A stretch of DNA of 64,000 nt from Bacteroidaceae bacterium (GTDB lineage: Bacteria; Bacteroidota; Bacteroidia; Bacteroidales; Bacteroidaceae). The position numbers were made by a program, and so were the translations under genes. Each line of letters opens with the position of its first letter. The stretch's first letter is position 1. Location: the NCBI GenBank assembly GCA_017445925.1, contig JAFSRW010000064.1, forward strand, positions 62,001 through 126,000, read 5' to 3'. Below are positions 25,191 to 34,891 of this stretch, in pieces. Under the pieces are notes generated by a model that did not search any database, had not been told where the DNA came from, and saw only the letters and a list, made by a program, of their open reading frames with translations.

Positions 25191-26624
25191 ATGAAAAGGA
25201 CAATTTTATGCACCCTACTCTTAGGAGTTCAATGTTCATTGTTCAATGTTGCCACTTCGTTCTCGCGTTCCGCTCGCGACCCCTTCGGCGTTCAATGTTC
25301 AATGGCTTACGCCCAGACCAGCATCACGCCCGAGGTTCTGAAGACCCTGCAGGGAAGCTATACCGGAACGCCTGCCGAAAAAGCGATGCGTAATGCCATC
25401 AGCAACGTTGGCATTGCCAAGATGGCTATCAATCAGGAGAATGTTGGAACCAAAGATACGAACTTCAGCATCGAAGTGAAGAATACTGGTATTACTGACC
25501 AAAAGGGAAGCGGCCGTTGTTGGCTCTTTACAGGACTGAACGTGCTGCGTGGTCGTGCCATGAAGAAATTGGACACAAAGGACTTCGTCCTGAGCCAATG
25601 CTACCTTTTCTTCTACGATCAGTTGGAGAAGAGCAACCTGTTCCTGCAAGGCATCATAGATACCCGCAAGCAGCCCATCGATAGCGAGATGGTACGCTGG
25701 CTCTTCCAGCATCCACTCTCGGACGGCGGAACCTACACGGGCGTTGCCGACCTTGCTACAAAATACGGCGTTATTCCTGCCGACGTAATGCCCGAAACTT
25801 ACGTCAGCAATAGCACCAGCGAGTTCTGCGGTCATCTGAAGCGTAAACTCCGCGAGTTTGGTATCACACTGCGTGAGAAGAGCGAGGCAGGTATGAGCGA
25901 GAAGCAACTGCAGGCTCTGAAGGTGGAGCAGTTGGGTACGGTTTATCGGATGTTGGTATTGGCTTACGGCGTGCCTCCTACACAGTTTACTTGGAAGGAG
26001 AAAACCTACACGCCCCAGGAGTTCTTCAAGACCTATTGTATCAGCGAGGGCGAGGACCTTAACAAGGATTATGTGATGCTGATGAACGACCCCAGCCGTC
26101 CCTACAACAAGGTTTATGAAATCGACTATGACCGCCATGTCTACGACGGGCACAACTGGCTTTATGTGAATCTGCCCATCGAGGAACTGGAGAGCATGGC
26201 CATCGCTTCCCTGAAGGACGGCTGCCAAATGTATTTCAGTTGCGACGTAGGTAAGTTCCTGGACCGCAACGTGGGATTTGCTGATATCAATAACTTCGAC
26301 TACGGAAGCCTCCTGGGCACTACCTTCGGCATGAACAAGAAGCAGCGCATCGAGACTTTCGATAGCGGCAGCACGCACGCTATGACCCTGATGGCTGTGG
26401 ATTTGGATGGCGAAGGCAAAGCCAAGAAGTGGAAGGTGGAGAACAGCTGGGGTGTAGATAGCGGCATGAAAGGTTACATCGTCATGACCGACGAATGGTT
26501 CCGCGAATATATGTTCCGCGTAGTAGTGAACCGCAAATATTGCCCCGCCTCCGTTCTGGAACTCCTGAAGCAGAAGCCTACCAAACTTCCCGCCTGGGAT
26601 CCGATGTTTATGCCAGAAGAATAA
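25191..26624 (+). CDS. pepC: Secreted C1-family aminopeptidase (bleomycin hydrolase/PepC type)
   Basis: 477 residues with the papain-like triad of the C1B family: Cys110 in GSGRCWLF, His396 in STHAMTLM and Asn418 in ENSWG. The enzyme releases N-terminal amino acids from peptides. An N-terminal signal sequence indicates export, unlike cytosolic E. coli-type or lactococcal PepC, and is common for Bacteroidetes homologues. The signal region is abnormally long: residues 12-41 contain GVQCS twice, encoded by GTTCAATGTTCA repeat words (25227-25250, 25290-25305) with a GC-rich insert between them, so export efficiency may be affected. It is preceded by the tandem promoter cassette. Confidence 0.93.
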   Translation: MKRTILCTLLLGVQCSLFNVATSFSRSARDPFGVQCSMAYAQTSITPEVLKTLQGSYTGTPAEKAMRNAISNVGIAKMAINQENVGTKDTNFSIEVKNTGITDQKGSGRCWLFTGLNVLRGRAMKKLDTKDFVLSQCYLFFYDQLEKSNLFLQGIIDTRKQPIDSEMVRWLFQHPLSDGGTYTGVADLATKYGVIPADVMPETYVSNSTSEFCGHLKRKLREFGITLREKSEAGMSEKQLQALKVEQLGTVYRMLVLAYGVPPTQFTWKEKTYTPQEFFKTYCISEGEDLNKDYVMLMNDPSRPYNKVYEIDYDRHVYDGHNWLYVNLPIEELESMAIASLKDGCQMYFSCDVGKFLDRNVGFADINNFDYGSLLGTTFGMNKKQRIETFDSGSTHAMTLMAVDLDGEGKAKKWKVENSWGVDSGMKGYIVMTDEWFREYMFRVVVNRKYCPASVLELLKQKPTKLPAWDPMFMPEE

Positions 26625-26744
26625 GGCCCCTCTTCAACCCCTAACCCCTCTTCCCCCAAATGGGAAGTGGGGAATTATAACTAAACTGCCCAAGCCCCTG
26701 CTAGCAGTTCCCTCCCATTTGGGGGAGGGTTAGGGAGAGGGGCC
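26625..26744. repeat. Long GC-rich inverted repeat between pepC and rbfA
   Basis: The left arm at 26625-26665 begins GGCCCCTCTTCAACCCCTAA. The right arm at 26713-26744 is its approximate reverse complement, ending TAGGGAGAGGGGCC. The arm sequence is a full copy of the element whose partial copies lie inside other genes (28444-28475, 38747-38782, 38833-38864, 41558-41592, 56515-56547). The structure could also terminate pepC transcription. Confidence 0.85.
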
Positions 26745-26748
26745 AGAT

Positions 26749-27084
26749 ATGGAAACTACAAGACAAAATAAAATTGCCCGACTCATTCAGAAGGAGTTGA
26801 GCGATATCTTTCAGAAGCAGACCAGCGCCATGCGAGGTGTGCTGGTAAGTGTGAGCGCTTGTCGCATCAGCCCCGACCTAAGTATCTGTCGTGCTTACCT
26901 GAGCGTGTTCCCCAGCGAACGCGCCGAGGAGATTGTGCAGAACATCAACAATAACCAGAAGCAGGTTCGGTACGAACTGGGTACTCGTGTGGGAAAGCAA
27001 CTGCGTATCATTCCGGAGTTGAAGTTCTTCATCGACGACTCGCTGGATTACGTTGATCATATCGACGAATTGCTGAAAAAGTGA
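26749..27084 (+). CDS. rbfA: Ribosome-binding factor A
   Basis: 111 residues with the small KH-like RbfA fold: RQNKIARLIQKELSDIFQK at the N-terminus, CRISPDLSICRAYLSVFP in the middle and RIIPELKFFIDDSLDYVDHIDELL at the end, which is the family hallmark. It binds the 30S precursor during 16S rRNA maturation and cold adaptation. Its ATG lies only 4 bp after the GC-rich inverted repeat. Its stop overlaps the GTG start of the permease gene by 3 nt (GTGA), implying translational coupling. Confidence 0.96.
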   Translation: METTRQNKIARLIQKELSDIFQKQTSAMRGVLVSVSACRISPDLSICRAYLSVFPSERAEEIVQNINNNQKQVRYELGTRVGKQLRIIPELKFFIDDSLDYVDHIDELLKK

Positions 27085-28307
27085 ATTTCCCATTCTTCAT
27101 AGCAAGGAGGTATATCTTCAGTAAGAAGAGCCACAATGCCATTAACATCATCAGCGGCATCTCTGTGGTAGGTGTGGCCGTTGCCACTATGGCACTCGTT
27201 TGCACGCTGAGCGTCTTTAACGGCTTTCACGACCTTGTGGCCAGCCTCTTTACGGCCTTCGACCCTCAGTTGCGCATCACCCTTGCCGAAGGGAATACCA
27301 TACCGGCGAACGATGGACGCTTGCAACAACTGCAGAAACTTCCTTGCGTGGCTGTCTATACGCCCGTAATGGAGGGTCAGGCTATGGTGGTGACCGGTGG
27401 AAAACAGCATGTGGTGACCATTATGGGTGTGGCGGATAACTTCAGCAAGCAAACGCATATCCAGAAGATTCTCTACGGCGACGGCTCTTTTGTCCTTCAT
27501 GCCGATGTTCTGGAATATGGCGTGCTGGGCATTCAGTTGGCCGCCAGGATGGGGCTGAGTGCCGACTTCTCGGAACCCTTGCAGGTTTATGCTCCCAAGC
27601 GGGGTGAGCGCGTGAATATGGCCAATCCCTTGAGCTCTTTCAACCATCAGGAGTTGCAAAGTCCGGGTGTTGTCTTTATGGTGCAACAGGGGAAATACGA
27701 CGCCAACTACATCATCACCAGCCTGGGGTTTTCCCAAAGGTTGTTCGACCAACAGGGGCGTATCTCGTCGGCTGAAATTAAGCTGAAGAAGGGCACATCC
27801 CTCTCGCAAGCCAAGAAGGAAATCAGCACGCTACTGGGCGAGAAATTCACGCTTCAGGACCGCTACGAGCAACAGGACGATGTTTTCCGCATCATGCGCA
27901 TCGAGAAACTCATCTCGTACCTTTTCCTTACCTTTATATTATTAGTGGCCTGTTTTAATATCATAGGCTCCCTTTCCATGCTGATGATTGAGAAGAAGCA
28001 AGACGTGCAGACGCTCCGCAGCATGGGTGCAACCGACCGACAAATCTCTCGTATCTTTATGTTCGAGGGCCGAATGATTAGCCTGGCCGGAGCTGTTATC
28101 GGCCTTCTGTTGGGTCTTCTGCTCTGCTGGTTACAACAGGAATACGGTTTCATCACCATGGGCGAGAGCGAGGGTAGCTTCATCGTAGAAGCCTATCCCG
28201 TAAGCGTTCATCCGTGGGATTTGGTCCTCATCTTCGTAACTGTCCTGTTGGTTGGCTGGGCCGCCGTCTGGTATCCGGTAAGATATCTTTCCAAGAACTT
28301 ACTATGA
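27081..28307 (+). CDS. FtsX-like ABC transporter permease (LolC/LolE type)
   Basis: 408 residues starting at GTG 27081. The N-terminal membrane helix (about 20-45) follows the motif FIARRYIFSKKSHNAINIISGISVVGV. A large periplasmic loop precedes three C-terminal helices (about 275-300, 320-355 and 370-400) with the FtsX-domain core. This topology matches LolC/LolE/MacB-like permeases. Lipoprotein release from the inner membrane is the likeliest job by homology; no ATPase (lolD) gene is adjacent. It is coupled to rbfA upstream and overlaps the maturase gene downstream by ATGA. Confidence 0.9.
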   Translation: MNFPFFIARRYIFSKKSHNAINIISGISVVGVAVATMALVCTLSVFNGFHDLVASLFTAFDPQLRITLAEGNTIPANDGRLQQLQKLPCVAVYTPVMEGQAMVVTGGKQHVVTIMGVADNFSKQTHIQKILYGDGSFVLHADVLEYGVLGIQLAARMGLSADFSEPLQVYAPKRGERVNMANPLSSFNHQELQSPGVVFMVQQGKYDANYIITSLGFSQRLFDQQGRISSAEIKLKKGTSLSQAKKEISTLLGEKFTLQDRYEQQDDVFRIMRIEKLISYLFLTFILLVACFNIIGSLSMLMIEKKQDVQTLRSMGATDRQISRIFMFEGRMISLAGAVIGLLLGLLLCWLQQEYGFITMGESEGSFIVEAYPVSVHPWDLVLIFVTVLLVGWAAVWYPVRYLSKNLL

Positions 28308-29544
28308 GCACCGCTTACCCTTTTGCTCGTCCCCTCTACGTAATGGCTAAGGCTGCAGGCCCCTTGTGTAATCTTAGGTGCCAGTATTGCTATTACCTTG
28401 AGAAGCAACATTTAGTTAATTCAAAATTCAAAATTCAAAAAAGCCTCCCTCCTCGGGGGGAGGTATGGAGAGGGGGTTATTGGAAACCTACGTTCGCGAC
28501 TACATACAACTACAGCAGACACCTGAAGTGCTCTTTACCTGGCACGGAGGAGAGCCCATGTTGCGTCCGCTGACTTTCTACAAGCAGGCAGTTCGCTATC
28601 AGCAATATTACGGACGCGGCAGGCAGATAAGCAACAGCATTCAGACCAATGGAACGCTCCTTACGCCCGAATGGTGCCAGTTCCTGCACGATGAAGGCTG
28701 GCTCGTCGGACTCAGTATCGACGGAACAAAAGAGATGCACGATGCCTATCGCGTGGATGCCAAGGGGGAAGGAACCTGGCAAAGGGTCGTTGATGCTATC
28801 CACATGTTGCAGGACTATGGGGTGGAATGGAACGCTATGGCAACGGTCAACCACGCCAATGTCTCTCAGCCTTTAGCATTTTATACATTCTTCCGCGACG
28901 AGTTGCATTGCCAGTTCCTGCAACTGAGTCCTGTGGTGGAGAGAATCCGCCACCATTCCGACGGTCGTCATCTGGCTCAGCTTTTCGATGAGAACTGCGC
29001 CATTGCTCCCTATAGCGTTAAGCCTGCCGAATGGGGAAAGTTCCTCTGCGATATCTTCGATGAATGGGTTCGGCACGATGTGGGCGAAATGTTCGTGAAT
29101 GTCTTTGATGCCACTCTTGCCGGTTGGATGGGTGTGGCACCAGGTATCTGTGTCTATGCCGAGGAATGCGGTCATGCTGTTGTCATGGAGCATAACGGCG
29201 ATGTGTACAGTTGCGACCATTTTGTCTTTCCGCAATATCGGTTGGGTAATATCCTTACCGACGGACTGCCGCAAATGGTATATGGCGAGAAACAGACCGC
29301 TTTCAGCCGCCTCAAGAAAGATTCCCTTCCCCGCCAATGCCGCGAGTGCGAATGGCTGAAAGCCTGTCATGGCGAATGTCCCCGCCTCCGTTTTCTGCAT
29401 ACGGCTGATGGCGAGCCGGGTCTCAACTACCTCTGTGCCGGCTACAAGATTTTCTTCCAGCACGTTGCGCCCTACATGGATTTCATGCGCAACGAGCTCT
29501 TAGCCGGTCGCCCCGCCAGCGGGGTCATGACAGCGTTTGTCTGA
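28304..29544 (+). pseudogene. Anaerobic sulfatase-maturating enzyme, radical SAM/SPASM, frameshifted
   Basis: The first frame (ATG 28304) gives the radical-SAM cluster motif CNLRCQYC near residue 22 and runs into repeat DNA. The rest of the protein continues in another frame from about 28465 to 29544, with VLFTWHGGEPM, SIQTNGTLL and the SPASM cysteines CRECEWLKACHGECPRL. Together they make a normal-length maturase (about 410 residues), which converts a Cys/Ser of sulfatases to formylglycine. At the junction two repeat elements are present: TTCAAAA words (28416-28442) and a GC-rich palindromic piece (28444-28475) with G6 and G5 runs. One extra base would restore the frame, so a sequencing error, slippage or true inactivation are all possible. 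Confidence 0.85.
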
Positions 29545-29553
29545 CCCGATGGC

Positions 29554-30540
29554 CTAATTACCGAATGCTTTCTGAAGCCTTTTGTATTCCTTCTTTGTGA
29601 TTTGGATTACGGTGCCGTGACGAGGGGTAAAGAGGCCCTTGGTCTCGGTGTTCTGTACGAAGGTGAAGTGCTTCAGGTCATCGCTCTTGGTGAACTGATA
29701 GTAGCCGTCGCGGTAGCAGTCGTACATCAGACACCAACCGCCACCAATGAGGGGGAACACTCCGGAGCCTTCCACATCGTGATTGGTGGTCTCGCAGAAG
29801 CCATAGTGCAAAGTCCAAGTTTCGGGGCTGTGCAAATCCGTGAAAGTATATTGCTTGATGCCCTTGTGTCGACCGTCCGCCTCGGTCTTAAAGAAGAGGT
29901 GGTACAGTCCGTCTTTATCCTGCACGATGTCCGTATCGATAGAGGGAGAATGGAAGTCGAACAGAACCTGGGGTTCGGTTTCCAGCCCGCTGAAATCATC
30001 GTTGGCATAGCACCAGTACACGCGGTCGTAAGGGATAGAACCATCATCGGTCAGCAACGAGAAGTAAACCATATATTTGCCTGCCGACTTATCGTAGATG
30101 GTCTGTGGCGCCCATACGCGGGTTACGTGGGCAAAGTTGGTTCCGCTGAATCGCTCGGGGAAATGAACCGTATGATGCTCCCAATGAATCAAGTCGCGAG
30201 AGCGAAGGAGCACCATACCCCTGTTGCTGGCCCAGCCTAACGACGAGCGCATATCCGTTACCACCAAGCGGAACCAGCCGTCCTTACAACGCAGGATATG
30301 CGGGTCGCGAACACCCTTGGCCAAAGCTATGGTATCGCTTGCCACAATGGGTTTTCCGCCATTCAGCGGCGTATAGTTAAATCCGTCGGTACTTACCGCA
30401 TAGCATATCTGTTCCTGCTCGGGAGCGTTGCCCGTGAAATAGGTAAACAGGTAGTACTTGCCCTTGATATTTGCCTGCGCCCAATTGCTAAGGCAAAGGC
30501 ACGCCAATATTCCCCAAATAAACGTTCTTTTTATTTTCAT
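29554..30540 (-). CDS. Secreted GH43-like five-bladed glycosidase
   Basis: 328 residues with a signal peptide (about 1-23, ending AQA). The beta-propeller signatures are GVRDPHILRCKDGWFRLVVTD (about 92-112), VWAPQTIYDKSAGKYMVYFS and SPSIDTDIVQDKDGLYHLFFK. They match family 43/62-type glycosidases, where Asp residues act as base and pKa modulator and a Glu (GSGVFP block, HDVEGSGVF) as acid. Substrates in the family include arabinosides and xylosides, so the substrate is open. It converges on the maturase gene with a 10-bp gap. A TATTTTTG box at 30569-30576 (minus strand) is the likely promoter element. Confidence 0.82.
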   Translation of the reverse strand: MKIKRTFIWGILACLCLSNWAQANIKGKYYLFTYFTGNAPEQEQICYAVSTDGFNYTPLNGGKPIVASDTIALAKGVRDPHILRCKDGWFRLVVTDMRSSLGWASNRGMVLLRSRDLIHWEHHTVHFPERFSGTNFAHVTRVWAPQTIYDKSAGKYMVYFSLLTDDGSIPYDRVYWCYANDDFSGLETEPQVLFDFHSPSIDTDIVQDKDGLYHLFFKTEADGRHKGIKQYTFTDLHSPETWTLHYGFCETTNHDVEGSGVFPLIGGGWCLMYDCYRDGYYQFTKSDDLKHFTFVQNTETKGLFTPRHGTVIQITKKEYKRLQKAFGN

Positions 30541-30583
30541 AATGTATTAATTGTATTTGTTCTTGGTGCAAAAATACTAAAGA

Positions 30584-30618
30584 TAATTCATAATTCACAA
30601 TTCATAATTCATAATTTG
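30584..30618. repeat. AATTCATA word array
   Basis: AATTCATA/AATTCACA words are repeated head to tail between the divergent GH43-like and GH92 genes. Confidence 0.75.
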
Positions 30619-30650
30619 CACACGAAACTTAAAAAATGAACGCCGAAACC

Positions 30651-30681
30651 TTGTAAACCATCGTATAAATCACTACTTTTG
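30651..30681 (+). promoter_or_regulatory. Promoter of the GH92-GH2-GH92 operon
   Basis: TTG (30651-30653), 20 bp, TACTTTTG (30674-30681). The predicted start is about 28 nt before the ATG at 30715. Confidence 0.6.
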
Positions 30682-30714
30682 TAGCCATAATCCACATTTA
30701 TCATCTTTGGCCTC

Positions 30715-32946
30715 ATGCTTAAACGACTATTATTATTAACAATCGCCTGCGCTTCTCTTCCTGTTTTTGCCGAGAAGAAAGCAGCCGATTTTGACCCCGT
30801 AGCTTACGTGAACACCTTGCAAGGAACCAATTCGCACTTTGGCCTCTCGCACGGAAACACATTCCCAGCTACTGCCATGCCGTTTGCGCAGCATATGTGG
30901 ACGCCGCAGACGGGAAAGAACGGCGATGGGTTCAAGTATCTTTATATGTCCAACGAGATTCGGGGCTTCGGCCAGTCGCACCAATGCTCCCCTTGGGTAA
31001 GCGATTATGCAGTTTATACCTTCTTTCCCGAAGTAGGAACGCTGGAAGTTGATCCCGAGAAACGTGGGGCAAAGTTCTCGCACAATAACGAGAGTGCCCA
31101 GCCACATTACTATAGCGTACAGTTCGATAACGGCATCCGTACCGAGTTTGCGCCTACGGACCGATGCGTTCATTTCCGCTTCTCTTACCCCAAAAAGGGC
31201 GATGCGTGGTTGGTTATCGACGGCTATACGGCTCAGAGCCAAATGGAGATAGATGCCGAAAAGCGCCAGATTCGCGGTTGGGTGAATAACCAGCGATTTG
31301 TAAATCATGCCGAGAACTTCCGCAACTATTTTATCATTCAGTTCGATAAACCTTTCCTGGATTATGGCTTGTGGGATAAAGGTGCTTTCCTGAAGTTCAA
31401 GGCTGGCTCAAAGGTTCAGGCCAAGGCTGCATCGTCTTATATCTCTCCCGAGCAGGCAGAAATAACGTTGAACCGCGAATTAGGTGCTGATAAGACTTTG
31501 GAACAGACCAGGAAACGCGGACATGATGTCTGGCAGAAGCTGCTGAGCCGCATAAAAGTGGAAGGCGGTACCGAAGAACAGTTGCGCACGTTCTATTCCT
31601 GCCTGTTCCGCGCCAACCTGTTCTCACGCAAGTTCTACGAAATCAGGGAGGACGGCACGCCTTATTATTATAGTCCCTACGACGGGAAGATATACGACGG
31701 CTACATGTTTACCGATAACGGTTTCTGGGATACCTTCCGCAGCCAGTTTCCGCTCACCAATATCCTTCATCCCACGCAGCAGGGCCGTTATATGAATGCG
31801 CTGCTGGCCGCTCAGAAGCAATGCGGCTGGTTGCCTTCGTGGTCGTTCCCCGGCGAGACGGGCGGCATGTGCGGCAACCATAGCATCTCCCTTCTGGCCG
31901 ATGCCTGGGCAAAGGGTATTCACGACTTTAATCCCGATTCGGCCCTTGTAGCATACGCTCACGAGGCGATGAACAAAGGGCCATACGGAGGTGCCAACGG
32001 TCGTGCCGGTTGGAAGGAATATTTCCAGTTGGGCTATGTGCCTTTCCCTATGTCGCACGGAAGCGTGACGCAGACCCTCGAGTATTGTTATGACGACTGG
32101 TGTGCTTACCAATTAGCCCGTTCGTGTGGCAATAAATTCTACGAGCAAATCTTTGCAAAGCAAATGTTCAACTACGTCAACCTTTGGGACCCCGATATCT
32201 GTTTCTTCCGCGGACGCGATACCGACGGCTCTTGGACGGAGCCTTTCTCGGCCGTCAAGTGGGGCGGCCCCTATACCGAGGGTTGTGCCTGGCATTACAT
32301 CTGGTCGGTATTCCACGATGTGAACGGACTGATTGGTCTCTTTGGCAGCAAGGAACGTTTCTGTCAGAAGATAGACTCCGTTTTCTCCGTTCCCGGTGAG
32401 GTAGATCCCGGTTGGTACGGGGGCAAAATTCACGAGATGGTAGAGATGGAACAGGCCAATATGGGCCAATATGCCCACGGCAACCAACCCATTCAGCACA
32501 TGCCTTACCTGTATTCCTATGCCGGTCAGCCTTGGAAGACGCAGTATTGGGTACGCCAGATTATGGACCGGCTCTACAACTCCACACCCGATGGATTCCC
32601 GGGCGATGAGGACCAAGGCGGAATGTCCTCGTGGTACGTTCTTTCGGCTCTCGGCCTTTATGCCGTTACACCCGGCACCAACCAGTATGTTATCGGTTCG
32701 CCCATTTTCCGCAAGGCAACCATCACGATGGAGAACGGCAACCAGTTCGTCATCGAGGCGCAGGACAACAGTCCGCAGAACTACTACATTCAGGATGGGC
32801 AGCTCAACGGTCAGTCTCTCACCCGCAACTACATCACCTATGATGAAATCAATAAGGGCGGTCGTCTCACCTTCAAGATGGGAGCCGAGCCGAATACTTC
32901 CCGGAATACTGAGGAGAAAGCTTCGCCTTACTCCGTCAGCCGTTAA
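30715..32946 (+). CDS. GH92 alpha-mannosidase
   Basis: 743 residues with an N-terminal signal peptide (about 1-19). GH92 landmarks are the start VAYVNTLQGTNSHFGLSHGNTFPA, the substrate-binding block YAHGNQPIQHMPYLY (about residue 585) and the catalytic-base region GDEDQGGMSSWYVLSALGLY (about 627). GH92 enzymes are calcium-dependent inverting exo-alpha-mannosidases that trim mannans and N-glycans. It leads an operon with a GH2 and a second GH92; exported enzymes would act in the periplasm or at the cell surface. The linkage preference cannot be read from the sequence. Confidence 0.94.
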   Translation: MLKRLLLLTIACASLPVFAEKKAADFDPVAYVNTLQGTNSHFGLSHGNTFPATAMPFAQHMWTPQTGKNGDGFKYLYMSNEIRGFGQSHQCSPWVSDYAVYTFFPEVGTLEVDPEKRGAKFSHNNESAQPHYYSVQFDNGIRTEFAPTDRCVHFRFSYPKKGDAWLVIDGYTAQSQMEIDAEKRQIRGWVNNQRFVNHAENFRNYFIIQFDKPFLDYGLWDKGAFLKFKAGSKVQAKAASSYISPEQAEITLNRELGADKTLEQTRKRGHDVWQKLLSRIKVEGGTEEQLRTFYSCLFRANLFSRKFYEIREDGTPYYYSPYDGKIYDGYMFTDNGFWDTFRSQFPLTNILHPTQQGRYMNALLAAQKQCGWLPSWSFPGETGGMCGNHSISLLADAWAKGIHDFNPDSALVAYAHEAMNKGPYGGANGRAGWKEYFQLGYVPFPMSHGSVTQTLEYCYDDWCAYQLARSCGNKFYEQIFAKQMFNYVNLWDPDICFFRGRDTDGSWTEPFSAVKWGGPYTEGCAWHYIWSVFHDVNGLIGLFGSKERFCQKIDSVFSVPGEVDPGWYGGKIHEMVEMEQANMGQYAHGNQPIQHMPYLYSYAGQPWKTQYWVRQIMDRLYNSTPDGFPGDEDQGGMSSWYVLSALGLYAVTPGTNQYVIGSPIFRKATITMENGNQFVIEAQDNSPQNYYIQDGQLNGQSLTRNYITYDEINKGGRLTFKMGAEPNTSRNTEEKASPYSVSR

Positions 32947-32999
32947 AAGGTTAAAAAGTTAAAGCTTTAAAATAGATTCAAATTAAATAATGTTCTAAA

Positions 33000-34889
33000 A
33001 TGAGATTTTCAATTTTTAATTTTAAATTTTCAATTGCAAAAGCAGTTTTCTTGCTGCTTTTTGCTGCAGTAAGCGTTTCATGGGCGCAACCCCGCCCAGA
33101 GTATCCACGTCCACAGTTCGAGCGTCAGGATTGGGTAAACCTAAACGGTGAATGGAGCTACGCCTTTGATTTCGTGGGCTCCGGAGTAGAGCGACGTATG
33201 TACGAAAGCAAGGGATTCGACGGTAAGATTACCGTTCCCTTTGCGCCAGAGAGCAAGCTTTCGGGTGTTGGCTATACCGATTTCATCAACAACATCTGGT
33301 ATCATCGCCAGATTCAGATGCCTGCTGGCTGGGCAGGACGTAATATCATGCTCAACTTTCAGGCTGTTTATTATAACTCCGAGGTGTATGTGGATGGTCG
33401 TCTGGCCGGTCGTCACTTTGGCGGTAGCACGGGCTTTGCCATCGATGTTACCCGTTTCCTGAAGGACGGTAAGGCACATGATCTGGTGGTTCATGCCTAC
33501 TCCGATACCCGCACCACCAAGCAGCCCGCCGGCAAGCAGAATGTTCGCCAAAGTCAGTTCGAGTGTATGTACACCCGTACCACCGGCATCTGGCAGACCG
33601 TTTGGATGGAGCCTGTTGATGCTAAGGGCCTGAAGAATGCGCAGGTCATTACGGATATTGACCAGAAGCAGGTCATCGTTCATCCTCACTTCTATGCGCA
33701 GGATGGTGGAACCATAACCGTTACCCTCAAGGATGGCGCTAAGGTGGTGGCTACCAAGACCGCCGTTGCTACCGATGCCTCTACACTCATTCTGCCCGTT
33801 AAGGCGCCTAAGTTATGGAGTCCCGAGAGCCCCTTCCTTTACGACCTCACCTACGAAGTAAAAGATGCTCAAGGTAACGTCGTGGATAAGGTAGCTTCTT
33901 ACATCGGCATGCGTAAATTCCATTGCAGCGGCAATAAGACTTACCTGAACAACGAGCCCTTCTACCAGCGACTAGTGCTCGACCAGGGCTTCTATCCCGA
34001 TGGCATTTGGACGGCTCCCTCTGATGAGGCTCTAAAGCGCGACATCGAGCTTTCTATGGCTGCCGGCTTTAATGGTGCCCGTCTGCATCAAAAAGTCTTC
34101 GAGGAACGTTTCCACTATTGGGCAGATAAGTTGGGTTATATCACATGGGGCGAGGCTCCCTCTTGGGGTATGAACGCTAACGACCCCGAAGTGGCTCGTA
34201 ACTTCACCTCCGAGTGGACGGAGGAAATTGTTCGCGACCGCAATCATCCCAGCATTGTTACTTGGACACCTATGAACGAAGAGTGGTGGCCCGACCGCGT
34301 ACAGTTCCCCCGCTTCGTTTCCGACCTGTACGACCTTACCAAGCAGCTCGACCCCACCCGTCCCTTCCACGATGTCAGCGGCGGTGCGCATGTCAAGACC
34401 GACATCTGGTCAACCCACAACTACGAGCAAGACCCCAAGCGCCTGCAGGAGATTATCTACAGCAACGGCAAGTGGTTCCAGGCACCTCACGACCCCATAG
34501 ATATCTATCGCACCAACACCGGTTTCAACCGTCCTACCGATGTCAACCGTTACGACTATCCGCTCTATACCGAGCCCACCATGCCTTACATCCTGGACGA
34601 GTTTGGCGGCATCAAGTGGGTAAAGGGGCAAGACAAGGCCACCGGCAACACTGGCGCCTCCTGGGGTTATGGCGAGCCGCCTCACTCCTTGGAAGAGTTT
34701 TATGTTCGCCTGGAGGGTCAGGTGGATGCACTCATGAATATCTCCGACCAAGTTTGGGGCTACTGCTTCACGCAGCTCACCGATGTAGAGCAGGAGCAGA
34801 ACGGCGTCTATTTCTACGACCGCACCTCCAAGTTCGATATGAACCGCATAAAAGCTATATTCTCAAAGAAACCTGCTAATAGTAAGTAA
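33000..34889 (+). CDS. GH2-family glycosidase (beta-galactosidase/mannosidase/glucuronidase group)
   Basis: 629 residues. A jelly-roll sugar-binding domain (about 30-200, NLNGEWSYAFDF), an immunoglobulin-like domain (about 200-305) and a TIM barrel (about 305-620) follow in the normal GH2 order. The acid/base is Glu427 in TWTPMNEEW, and the nucleophile is Glu534 in YILDEFGG. The signal peptide begins RFSIFNFKFSIA, encoded by AATTTTCAA/TTTTAA repeat words (33001-33036), so its n-region appears repeat-derived. It sits between two GH92 mannosidases, which points to a beta-linked sugar (for example galactose or mannose) on a mannose-rich glycan. Confidence 0.9.
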   Translation: MRFSIFNFKFSIAKAVFLLLFAAVSVSWAQPRPEYPRPQFERQDWVNLNGEWSYAFDFVGSGVERRMYESKGFDGKITVPFAPESKLSGVGYTDFINNIWYHRQIQMPAGWAGRNIMLNFQAVYYNSEVYVDGRLAGRHFGGSTGFAIDVTRFLKDGKAHDLVVHAYSDTRTTKQPAGKQNVRQSQFECMYTRTTGIWQTVWMEPVDAKGLKNAQVITDIDQKQVIVHPHFYAQDGGTITVTLKDGAKVVATKTAVATDASTLILPVKAPKLWSPESPFLYDLTYEVKDAQGNVVDKVASYIGMRKFHCSGNKTYLNNEPFYQRLVLDQGFYPDGIWTAPSDEALKRDIELSMAAGFNGARLHQKVFEERFHYWADKLGYITWGEAPSWGMNANDPEVARNFTSEWTEEIVRDRNHPSIVTWTPMNEEWWPDRVQFPRFVSDLYDLTKQLDPTRPFHDVSGGAHVKTDIWSTHNYEQDPKRLQEIIYSNGKWFQAPHDPIDIYRTNTGFNRPTDVNRYDYPLYTEPTMPYILDEFGGIKWVKGQDKATGNTGASWGYGEPPHSLEEFYVRLEGQVDALMNISDQVWGYCFTQLTDVEQEQNGVYFYDRTSKFDMNRIKAIFSKKPANSK

Positions 34890-34891
34890 AT

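Noticed and set aside
25299..26378. 359-codon minus-strand frame across pepC
   Set aside because: It is antisense to the catalytic domain of the aminopeptidase, with no start context, no signal and no family resemblance.
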